Assembly (NCBI GenBank): GCA_027596195.1
Contig: JADGJG010000880.1
Location: forward strand, 1-11,431
Length of the DNA: 11,431 nucleotides
From: Podochytrium sp. JEL0797
Lineage: Eukaryota; Chytridiomycota; Chytridiomycetes; Chytridiales; Chytriomycetaceae
Direction: 5' to 3'
In this document: positions 1 through 8,659 of the stretch, piece after piece
Position numbering within the stretch: position 1 is the stretch's first letter
Layout of the letters: each line of letters opens with the position of its first letter
Position numbers and translations under genes: made by a program
The notes under the pieces: model-generated
Databases searched by the model: none
Told to the model about the DNA's origin: nothing
The model's input: the letters and a program-made list of their open reading frames with translations, nothing else

Positions 1-41
1 CCCCCCCCCCCCCCCCCCCCCCCCGCCCCCCCACCCCCCCC

Positions 42-85
<44 letters not shown>
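1..85. repeat. Poly-C tract at window edge
   Basis: 85 bases of C broken only by a G at 25 and A at 33 and 42. The sequence changes abruptly to AT-rich DNA at 86. No telomere unit such as CCCTAA is visible. The likeliest explanation is a low-quality homopolymer contig end, for example poly-G read tails from two-colour sequencing chemistry. A real C-rich/G-rich tract able to form a quadruplex cannot be excluded from sequence alone. Confidence 0.9.
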
Positions 86-87
<2 letters not shown>

Positions 88-466
88 ACAATAGTTTTGT
101 TGTAAATAGAAGATGCTAAAGGTGACTAATTTTATTAAAGAGTCATCAACGCACTTCTCACATATTATATATGAAATATGAAATATATAAAGTTGAATGA
201 ATGAAAGGGGAGTGAAATGTGTGACGGCAGTGGTGGTTGTTACAGTGGGGGGGTGAAAGAAACACATAATCAGGCAAACGAAGGCCCCGAAGGGGGCTCA
301 TCTCCCGTCCTTGGATCGCCCGTCAAAACCCAAAGCGCTAAAACGAATTTACGCATCGGGGAGCGAACAGTTCTTCGAAACGCCACCCCAAAAACCTCAT
401 TCAATCTCTTAAAATTTGATGGTAAGGATATTCTATTTCGAAAAAAACCAGCTTTTACTCCCAGAA
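86..466. other. Gene-free AT-rich flank and 3' region of the receptor gene
   Basis: No convincing gene is seen. Positions 158-192 are an AT-rich stretch with repeated ATATGAA/ATATA words. 282-296 read on the minus strand contain a small CCCC-TTCG-GGGG hairpin about 170 bases past the receptor stop codon, a stable tetraloop type that would lie in its 3' UTR. An 87-codon plus-strand open frame at 217-480 has low-complexity composition and no recognisable domain, and is not called. Confidence 0.5.
131..136 (-). terminator. Possible poly(A) signal of the receptor gene
   Basis: AATAAA on the minus strand (TTTATT on plus), about 330 bases beyond the receptor stop codon. I saw no canonical hexamer closer to the stop, so this is the best candidate. 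The distance is long for a compact fungal genome and the region is AT-rich, so it could be chance. Confidence 0.3.
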
Positions 467-3400
467 TCACAACTCGATAACCTTTTGGCTCCCCAAGTCA
501 ATCACCAATAGCTTTCTCTCTAAACGCAAAACAACCTTGTCTCCGTACGTCAACATACTCTGAAACTTGTCCTCAACAAACGACCCCGGGAGACTGATCT
601 CTTTGACAAGTGCCGTCACCGTTTCCCCGATGCGGCAGCGGAACAACCTCCCACTTTTCGCAAACAGCACAATCCCAAACGGAACATCCGTCCCTCCTTC
701 ACCGACGAGAGAATATTGAAGGATGAACTCATTCGTCATCGAAAGCTGGGGGGATAGAACCAGTTGGAGACCGCCGCCGTCACCGACGCGTTCCATCAAA
801 CCAAACACAAACACATCAGAACGTTCCGCATCCTTCTTATCTCGCGTGTGAACAATCACGACTTTCTCGTCCGTACAAATCTGGAGTTCGTGAATCTGGC
901 GGTCGCGCATGTCGTCGAACGTTGTGCTTGACAGGGACGACAGGACGAACTTTCCGTCTTGGATTTGGAGCAGAACGATGAGACCTTGAGAGAACCCGAT
1001 GGCGAGAGCGGCGCCACTTTGTTGAGAAGCCGCGTGGACGTTGTTGATGTAAAACTTGTAGTATTCGTAATCGTTGTCAATGTATTCCTTGTCGGCTTGA
1101 CGCGAAAACACGCGGCCGGACCGGCTGTGCTGGACGTGTATCGTGTCGATGGGGTCCTTGCTGGCATTCAGATTCCACAGAGAGAGTTTGCAACAATTGC
1201 TACCGATAAACCAGCTGGTACCGTCTGCGTCGACAATGCAACCGATACTGCAGTATTCCGACCCGTTCAAGTCGGAACTCGCTCTCGATGTTGGCGATTC
1301 CTCCTGAGAAAACTCATTAGAGAACAGATATTCAAAATAGAATGGCACATACTGGCTCCTCAAAGATTTCAAACCCATAGAATTCCTCCTCGCTGTCATC
1401 AACTGGTCCAACAAGAACGCTGGGAACAATGATCTGCAACCCACTGCTTGGAGTCGATTCCACAGACTCTTTACCAAGCTCAGAAGCGATGTTTGCATAG
1501 CAGATGTGGCGGCGGGGTTTTTGTCTGTTGTTGTAGCTAGCGAAAACCAAATGGTCGGCGCGTTTATCGAAAACACAATCGTTCCAGCCTATTAAAAAGC
1601 GAAGTTTAGAAGCATGAAAACCAGAAAACACAAAGCAGCAACCTATCGCAATATTTTCGTTGACTTGATGCATCAAGCGCGGTGACCGAGATGCCCTTGG
1701 CGGTGACTCCGTGTTCATGTCCTCCCACCAAGACAAAGTCCCACACAAATTGCTCGAAATCACCATGCGACTTCCATCCTCGGAGATTTGCATATCGCAT
1801 CTATCTTTTCGATCGTCTACAAAAGCCGCTGCATTGGGGAGCTGATGAACGCACTGGACCCCTGCGTAGCTGTAATTCAAATCCCACACCTCGACGACCG
1901 CTTGCATATCACGCAATAGGAATAATCTCCCGTCGTTCGAGACACACATGGACAAAACATTGTTCGGCTCCCTGCGACGGACGGTCTCGCTGGCGTCGCC
2001 AATCTTGGTCCACCCAACGCTCGCCAAACCAGAGTTCAGCTTGAAAATCCAGCTCTCGAGATTGTGACGCGTCACACGGGAGTCTTGGGTGTCACAAAGA
2101 ATCATTTGTGTCCCTTGCACATCGATGCTTGAGAATTGGCAATTCAAAATCTCTGACGTGGTGGAGTCGCGCAGGTTGCACAGAGTCACCGTGTCGAAGA
2201 AGCTCTCCTCGGTTCCGGTAGCGTGCAGAGCGTACTCGACGCCTTTATGGGTAAAGACGGAGACATGCTGCTGCTTCCAATCCGGAGAGTGTTTCAATGG
2301 CGTCGCGGGTGGGAAGGGAATGTTGAAGTCGATGACAACGAGTGAATTGTCACAGGCCAGTACCATCTTCTTGGCTTGGAGTTGAATGCGATGGAGATTC
2401 AGCAGCGTCTCGGCGGGTGTTGCCTCAACCTCAAATTGACGCAGGGAACACGTCTTCACGTCGCGCGTTTTGCTGTCCCAGAAGGCGGCACCAGAAGCGG
2501 TGACGATTCCAATACAGGCGGCACCATCATCGTTGCATAGGATGAAATCTTGGAGAGATTGCAGGTCGAAATCGGCCCACTCGATCGCAGCATCGGAGAG
2601 TTCAGCAAAACCGCGCGGCGTGTGAGAGCTAGAGAGCAGTCGCAAGACAGCTCTGGATTGCGATCCAGCAACAACACCAACCCACAACTTGCCGCCGATG
2701 AATACGCACTGCATTCTGTATCCCTTCTGAAGCTCAGGGACTGGAAGCGCCAACAGCTGAACGTCGATTCGGACTCCCTCTTCCCCAATCTTCACTTCGG
2801 CAACAGCCACCATAGTTTCCAACAAGAAAACCAGAATCGAAGTCGAGCCCACACACAGAATGCGGAGATCGAGCGGCACTGACTTCAATCCCACTCGAAG
2901 AGGCTCCACAGCCCCGTCAATCCAAACGCAAACCTCCGAAACACCCTTGAAAATTGCTGCCACAAGCTCCAAAGATTCATCATCGACAATGACTATACCA
3001 GTAACAAACTGGGTCATGTTAGTCCACGGAGCCTCGCGCTGCGCCACCAACCGCCTCCTGTCAACATCCCAACTCTCAATTGCGCATCCCGGCCCATCAA
3101 GATGCCGATTCACAACCACAGCATTTCCAACATTGTTTGAGTTGAAGGCGACCACAGGTTTCTTGATGGGAGAAGTCACCGCTGACGATTCGGACATCCA
3201 AAACAGCTCGGCTCCCAACAGCACTCTGGGGCGGTAGCCGCTCGGAAGCACATCGTTTACGCGATTAAAGAGCTTGGATGCCGAGTTGCTGCTCAGACCA
3301 AAGACCGCAACCGACGTGTAGATTTCTGCTGGCGACTCCAACAAAATGTCCGAGAATCGATCAACGACTTCGAGTAAGCCATTCGAAATGCCAGGCAGTC

Positions 3401-6400
3401 TGGCAGACAGAAACCTCAAGCCGGATCGAGCGCTGTCGAGGCGATTCTGGTCCGCGAGCATCGCAACCCAATGGATGGCCTTCTCGGAGTCGAACACGGA
3501 GAGAATTCGGCTCCAAATAATCTCCCCGCGCGCTTGAGACAGCTGTTCAGCATGAACAAACCAGAACCGACACGCGTATTGCGTCAAGTGGAATTTCGCA
3601 GTGTCGGGGTCATGGGCACGTTTGGTGAAGCGATCCGAGGCCGCTCGACCGACAGACCCTCGGGAAAGGCTCTCCAAAAGTTCCAAACATACAATTGACA
3701 TGTCCATGTGGCCCGACTCCAAATCGACAAACCGGCTCAGCTGGTTCCTTCCCACACTGTCGCGGAGTGATTTGTGACCGATCATGACCAATCCGTTGCC
3801 GTTCGCGCGTAGCATCAAGCGACTGAGAGCGTACAGGAAGCATTGCGCGAAAATCTTGGAACCTTCGAGTTCTCTCCAATCAGTAGTTCCTTTCTCGGCA
3901 ACCGAAGAGTTGCGCAGCGTCTTGTCTTGAAGCTTGTGAAGCCACGAACGTACCCAAGCATACTCGAGCTCTGCAGTCGTTGGCGGGTTCATCATGGCAA
4001 AGGACAGCGACATGATGCGATAAATCCCCTCTTGAAAGTACGAGGGCATTTTCAAACAGTTGCCAAAGCTTGTGAAGTAGAGGTGAGGCAAACTCGTTTG
4101 GAGGGCGGTGTGGGCAATGTACGTCACGTGCGCTTCCTCGTTGAGATCGCGAATGATGCTAACTGCCAATTTTGCCCAAAGAAAGCATCCTTGAGCCTTG
4201 GACAACAGAATATTGACTCCCCGATCGGACACCTCGCGAAGAGTGGACTCGAGATAGACGCGAATGTCGTTCTCGTTCTCGTGGGACGTCTCTAAACTGG
4301 ATAACGCTTCAAATTAGACTCGATTGTTATTTTCTTTGCGTGGGGAAGTCTCTAACCTTGATAATGCTTCAAATGGTCGAGCTGCCTCCTGGAAACCAGA
4401 ATCTTGGCGTGCATCCAGTAGCGGTCGTTCGCAAAGGCCCGACGCCTTGAAGGAGACCATTCTCTTGAAAGAAGTCGAAATGGCTTCAGGTCTTGTAGTA
4501 ATGAGAATCTTGACCGACCCGCAAGCGGCCGTAAAGTTAACGAGCAGTTGGAAAACTCGGACCTGATCCTTGGACGGGCACTCGTCAAGTGCGTCAATGA
4601 TGAGCCACTCAATTGAACCCACGCCGGAGCTAGCAGTTTCACGTAAAACACGCTCGAGGGTATCAAACTCCAGCGCTCCAGCACCAAGAATCTCGCGTTC
4701 CAAAGTACCCGCCCTGCCAGCGTCACACTCCAAAAGATGAGAATGCAGTTGACTCAACAACGACCTCAAAAAGTTGTCGGCAGTTCTCAGAAGCTTATCA
4801 TCGGCCTTGAAAAAGTAATGAAGACTGCGCCACCGGGAAACCGCGGCAGCAGAAATCATCGACTTTCCGAACCCAGCACCGGCATCTAAGATGAAGCCTT
4901 GGGACTTGGACTGCTCGAGATGCTTCAAAAGCCAGTCTCTGCTTCCGGGAACGCGATCATTCAAGAAGCCTTGGATTTCGGCTTCGAAGGACGAAGGGGC
5001 CAGCAGGGACGACAATGTTGAGAAGCTTGGAACGCGGGCAGCTTTTGGAGACAGAGCTTGGCGGGATTCGTTAAGGAGGGCTTGGATCTTGGTCGAGGAA
5101 TACCATTCTCCAAAGTCTTGAGCCGTCACGTATCCGTCAGGACGCGTTTTCAGAACTTGAAGAAGGCGGAATTGAAAGGTTTCCTTGGTTTCCTCGCTTT
5201 CAGACGGCTTGAAGGACTTGAAGAGGCCTTCAAAGAGCAGATTCCCGTCCGCAGAGTACCGGAACCGATTGGCCTTCCAAAAATCGAGCGCCTCGGGAGA
5301 ATGAAACAGCATGACGATGGTGTTGAGATTGAACGCGATATGGATGGGATCCAAAGCCAAGATCGACTTAAAAGAGTAGTCCAACTGCTGCTGAGAATCG
5401 AAAATATCGACAACGTCGTTCTTGAGCTTGATCAAAACAAATTAGCTCGATTTCGAACGCGGTATCGAAATCAAAAAAGGATAATCACACTCACAAACTT
5501 GGAAACCAACGATTTCTTGTCAAACTTGCACACAGTCTCGACCACCGCGATGAGAACTTTCGCAGAGTCGCTCAACACGTTACAGTACGTTTTCAGACAG
5601 GTCTCGTCATCAATGATCCAGTCGGAATCACTAGAGAAATACGCCTTCACTCGTGTATCAATGGCTTGTTGGAGCAAGGAGCCATGCTATTCACAGTTCG
5701 TTAGCGTCAAATTGAAATCATAAAAGAACGACCCACGCAACACACCTGCTTCAAGTACAGGACATTCTTTTCATTCTGTTCAAGCTTCTTGGCAAATTCA
5801 ACAAGAGCAGAGATAATGCTGCACGCACTCGACACGAACGGCACGATCGACCCGATGTTGGCAATGTAGTCGAGTCCCGAGAGAAGGGAACCGAAGTCGA
5901 AATTGAACTTCCTCAACGCGTCCGCAGCGTTTCCAGAGTATGAAGTGATCTTGTTGAACAGTTCAAGGCCGGTTCCAATCTGCTCAGCGACTTGACTCGC
6001 TTCTTCGATGAACTTTGAGGAAGTCGGAGCGAGAAAGGAGCGAGCATGTTCCAAGCGAAGCGCTCCAAGCTTGTTCGTACACTCTACCAGAGCTGAGACT
6101 TGGACCTCGGGTTGAGATGACAGATCTTCAGTAGGGTTGCGGGTGGAAATCCAAGCGTTGCGGCCATCTCGTTGAACGAAGAAACGAAGACAAATGCACT
6201 GGGTCGGTGGGGTTTGTCCTGCAGTGATCCCAATCTGCTTGTAGTACTCCAAAATCGAGCATGGCGACTTGATTGGTTCGGTTGCTTCGACGAAAGTGAT
6301 GGGGGCCCCAAATTCCTGTTCCGAAAAAAGTGGGAGGGTTGGCCAGAATCCTTTTCCAAGAGGGGCTGCAGCCCGAGCTTACGTCACAAAGAAGAGCTCC

Positions 6401-6948
6401 AACATCCGTGAATGAATCGTGCATCATCAATGGGAGAACCACTTCGTTGATCGAATTCTCGTTTTCGGCCAAACTCGCAGGGATCGCAACAATCCAAATC
6501 GAATCGGGATCAAGCAGATGGACTTCCATAATTCCCTGAGTATCAACGAGATACATGTATTTGGCGAAAGTCGTGGCCTCCTGCGTGGCTCGGATCGCAT
6601 GATTGGGGCCAAGGAGAGAGCGAGTCGCGAAGAGAAAAGCTCCGCGTTGAAGGGGAAGCTTGAGATCATGCGAGAGAGGCGAGGCATCGTAGGAATACTC
6701 CATGATCATCTTCCTTAGATCTTTGAAACGAAGTCCCGTCCATTTGCAGTCGGTGATGGACCTGCGGCAGTGGGTTCCATTAATTAATCAATTTAAAATG
6801 ATGAGGTGAAAAGTCCCTTTGAATTCACGTACTTGCTCGTTGCGAGTTTAAGACCTTCTAGCAACTTGCCATGCCAACGGAGGTTAATTGCGACGCCTCC
6901 TGGGGGTGGATTAACAGCACTTTCGGGAGGACCAATTTGCTTTTGCAT
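467..6948 (-). CDS. NLR-like NACHT / beta-propeller (WD40-like) STAND protein, 7 exons, 2035 aa
   Basis: Exons (minus strand, in order): 6948-6833, 6761-6383, 6315-5746, 5686-5495, 5426-4357, 4296-1353, 1303-467. Introns are 71, 67, 59, 68, 60 and 49 nt with donors GTACGT, GTAAGC, GTGTGT, GTGAGT, GTTAGA and GTATGT; phases close to 2035 codons plus stop. Residues 1 to about 230 are unrecognised. About 230-450 is mostly helical, with a PFVSSACSIISALVEFAKKL stretch near 324 recalling fungal HeLo/MLKL-like bundles. NACHT domain: P-loop AGAGFGKS (601-608, first P-loop Gly replaced by Ala), Walker B IIDALDEC (695-702), ITTRPE (728-733). GHKSLRDS (949-956) and YACRFWFVHAE (1016-1026) are hallmarks of the fungal NACHT-WD linker. 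Divergent propeller blades follow (VEVWDLN near 1577, LSLWNLN near 1797). STAND proteins act as nucleotide-dependent oligomerising switches, often in non-self recognition and cell death; that role here is inferred. ATG 6948 was chosen because exon 1 is open and splices in phase by a strong donor; Met 6709 is the fallback. The 3' end could also be modelled with an intron near 1592-1634, but the GTATGT/CTAAT/TCTCAG intron at 1304-1352 is better. Confidence 0.88.
4261..4374 (-). repeat. 60-nt tandem duplication spanning receptor intron 5
   Basis: 4261-4314 and 4321-4374 align without gaps at an offset of exactly 60: 40 of 54 bases match, and 28 of 32 in 4283-4314. Read on the minus strand, the older frame gives FEALSRLETS in one copy and FEALSSLETS in the other, and the similarity continues to ENNNRV versus ENDIRV. 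The intron (4297-4356, 60 nt) begins at the AG|GT in the first copy and ends at the corresponding AG in the second. The copy junction creates TCTAAT, which serves as a plausible branch point and gives an in-frame TAA if unspliced. Confidence 0.88.
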
Positions 6949-6961
6949 TTTTTTCGCAAAG
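6949..6961. promoter_or_regulatory. 13-bp divergent spacer between two start codons
   Basis: Only 13 bases (a T-run, then CGCAAAG) separate the receptor ATG (minus, 6948-6946) from the methyltransferase ATG (plus, 6962-6964). Both ATGs have A at -3. No complete promoter fits here, so promoter elements and 5' UTR of each gene must lie in the other gene's first exon or intron. If the receptor instead starts at Met 6709 the spacer is about 250 bases. Confidence 0.55.
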
Positions 6962-8328
6962 ATGTCATCCACCGTTGCGATTCATACGTTCCCGGAAACC
7001 GGGCGCGGCTTGGCTGCCCTGAAAGACTTGAAGATCGATTCGATTGTTCTCTCCGCTTCCTGGGACACCGTTTGGTCTGTAGAGGCTGCCCTGAAGGAGC
7101 CTGTTCTGGGAGATATTCTGCGGGAACACAGCTTCCTTTCTACCGACGACACCCTCGCTCTCTTCCTTCTGTTTGTAAAGCTTTCTCCGAAATGCTCGTT
7201 GGCACTGGATTCGCCCAGGAGAAGTGAGCACAATGATCTTTCCTGTTCCATCATCTAAACGTTTTTGTAGAGCACGTCGAATCAGGCATTCCAGAAACCT
7301 ACACTGCTTCCGCTTTCTTTTCCGATTCAGACCTCGAATCCGCACAAGGATCCACCCTCTACAACCTCACGCTCACGGTGCAAGACCAAACTGAAGAGGA
7401 CTTTCGAACCCTCCTCCAACGAATCCTCCTGCGTCATCCCGATGTGTTTCCCTTGGCCAAATTCAACCTCGACGAATACAAATGGGCTTTGTTCACCATC
7501 TGGAGTCGCGCGATGGATTTCAAAGTGTCGGATGAGGTGTCGTTGAGGGGGATCGTGCCGTTTTTGGACATGGTCAATCATTCGTTTGGAGTCAAGCAGT
7601 GTCATGCGTTCGATCCTTCCGACAACACGGTCAAGATTCTCGCTGGGAAAGAGTACAAGAAGGGCGACGAAGTATTCATCAATTACGGGCCGTGTTCAAA
7701 CACCAAACTCCTTCGACTCTACGGCTTTATTGTCCCAGACAACCCACACAACGCATTCGACCTCGTCCTCTCCACCTCCCCACACGCACCCTTCTTTACC
7801 GAAAAGATGCAAATCTACGCGAACGCCGGAATTCCGTTGGACGCGAGTTTCCCACTGAGCCTCGCTTCCCCGCTCCCCGTCCAAGTGCTGCAATACCTCC
7901 GCATCCAACGCCTCGAATGGACGGAACTGAATCTCGTGCATGGAATGGACGCATCGAAAGTGGGACTTGCACCTTTTACGGCGCGCAACGAGCAAGAAAT
8001 CCTCACGACGCTCGTTCAAGCGTTCGAAGGCATGTTGACTGGATATTCTGTGCCATCGAATCAACTGAGGGCGTGGATTGAGCTCGGGAAATACGCAACG
8101 GGCTCGAACGCATGGATGGCGGCGGTCGTGTGTGATGAGGAGCAGCGGATTTTGGGAAAGAGTTTGGCGGAGGCGAGGAGGTTGCTAGCGGGGGTTGTGT
8201 GTGGGCAGTGTGGGAAGGGGGGGTTTGGGTTGAAGAAGTGTGGGAGGTGCAATGGGGTTGGTTATTGTGACGCGGAGTGTCAGAAGCAGCATTGGCCGGT
8301 TCACAAGTCGGTGTGTGTGAAGCAATGA
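6962..8328 (+). CDS. SET-domain lysine methyltransferase with C-terminal MYND zinc finger, 2 exons, 439 aa
   Basis: Exons 6962-7223 and 7271-8328; the 47-nt intron has donor GTGAGC, branch TCTAAAC and acceptor GTAG. SET features: GRGLAAL near 14-20 (SAM-binding start), PFLDMVNHS (184-192), GDEVFINYG (219-227), then RLYGF and the long helical substrate-binding segment (about 250-390) typical of the SETD3/Rubisco-LSMT class, which transfers methyl groups from SAM to lysine or histidine side chains of non-histone proteins. A canonical MYND finger with spacing C-x2-C-x9-C-x2-C-x5-C-x3-C-x7-H-x3-C occupies 398-436, almost at the C-terminus; MYND usually binds proline-rich partners. In animal SMYD proteins the MYND sits inside the SET region, so this order differs. 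The start is set by GRGLAAL 13 residues later. The linker after LALFLLF (about 62-90) is the least certain part; a different donor at 7175 (GTAAAG) would shorten it. Substrate unknown. Confidence 0.9.
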
Positions 8329-8361
8329 GGAATCCCTTATGACTGAGGAAGATTGGGATAC

Positions 8362-8367
8362 AATAAA
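8362..8367 (+). terminator. Poly(A) signal of the SET-MYND gene
   Basis: AATAAA 33 bases after the stop codon of the plus-strand methyltransferase gene, a normal distance for a compact fungal gene. Confidence 0.65.
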
Positions 8368-8638
8368 ATACTTCTTTTATCTCGCGGATTTCAACGGGGA
8401 TATGATCGTAATTCTTCCACAGGACATGTCCGTCCCATTCAAAACTCTCGCTCACGGTAGAAGAAGAACCTTCACCTTCGCCGACCTGTCCAAACCAAAT
8501 TGATTCGGTCGTGCAACGCTCTTCCTCCTTCCTTCCCTCAACTATACTAGATGAAGTTTTAAAGGAATTGGCAGGTGCACTCAAACGTCTCATTCTCATC
8601 ACGTCGTTTTGAATGTCGGAAAGTATAAAACGCGATCC

Positions 8639-8644
8639 TTTATT
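8639..8644 (-). terminator. Poly(A) signal of the secreted-protein gene
   Basis: AATAAA on the minus strand (TTTATT on plus), 15 bases after the TAA stop of the minus-strand secreted-protein gene. Close but acceptable spacing. Confidence 0.55.
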
Positions 8645-8659
8645 GGGAAAGGAAATAAA

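Larger units (their letters stand above)
8329..8659 (-). other. Convergent 3' region with an unexplained coding-like minus-strand frame
   Basis: The 331 bases between the two convergent stop codons hold a poly(A) hexamer for each gene. They also hold a continuous minus-strand open frame in the same frame as the secreted-protein gene upstream, directly after its TAA. From the Met codons near 8602 it encodes MRMRRLSAPANSFKTSS and later ESFEWDGHVLWKNYDHIPVE, with mixed composition that looks like protein. The frame continues antisense through the MYND region to 8003, where it becomes Pro/Ser/Thr-rich and is surely non-coding. It could be an exon of an unrecognised gene, a relic, a readthrough or spliced extension, or chance. 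No homologue recognised. Confidence 0.25.

Noticed and set aside
1..85. Poly-C tract as a telomere.
   Set aside because: No CCCTAA-type repeat period; pure homopolymer with irregular single interruptions.
217..480. 87-codon plus-strand open frame.
   Set aside because: Gly/Ser/Thr-rich start, no domain, overlaps the receptor 3' end and its 3' UTR; looks like a chance frame.
959..1432. Plus-strand 157-codon frame, one of many antisense frames across the receptor gene.
   Set aside because: Antisense shadow of receptor exons 6-7; no start context, domain or splice logic.
1304..1634. Alternative 3' model of the receptor using an intron near 1592-1634 (TTCTAAAC...AATAG) and the other frame through 1304-1591.
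   Set aside because: Its donor (GTGTTT) is weak. The chosen frame stays open and protein-like to 1353, where GTATGT, CTAAT and TCTCAG form a near-ideal intron that joins in phase 0.
6366..6382. A 17-nt intron or a one-base frameshift in the receptor after GTAAGC.
   Set aside because: 17 nt is too short to splice in fungi. Using the same donor with the T-rich acceptor at 6316 gives a normal 67-nt intron in phase, so no frameshift is needed.
7175..7270. Micro-exon model (5 nt, GAGAA) in the methyltransferase gene giving LFLLFEKHVE.
   Set aside because: A 5-nt exon is implausible; the single 47-nt intron has good signals, and the resulting linker length suits the family.
7223..7277. GAGCAC repeated at both ends of the methyltransferase intron, as a second case of intron gain by duplication.
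   Set aside because: Only six bases match and the copies are not at equivalent positions relative to the splice sites.
8622..8630. GTATAAAA as a plus-strand TATA box.
   Set aside because: No plus-strand gene follows; the next gene there is on the minus strand and the site lies in its 3' region.
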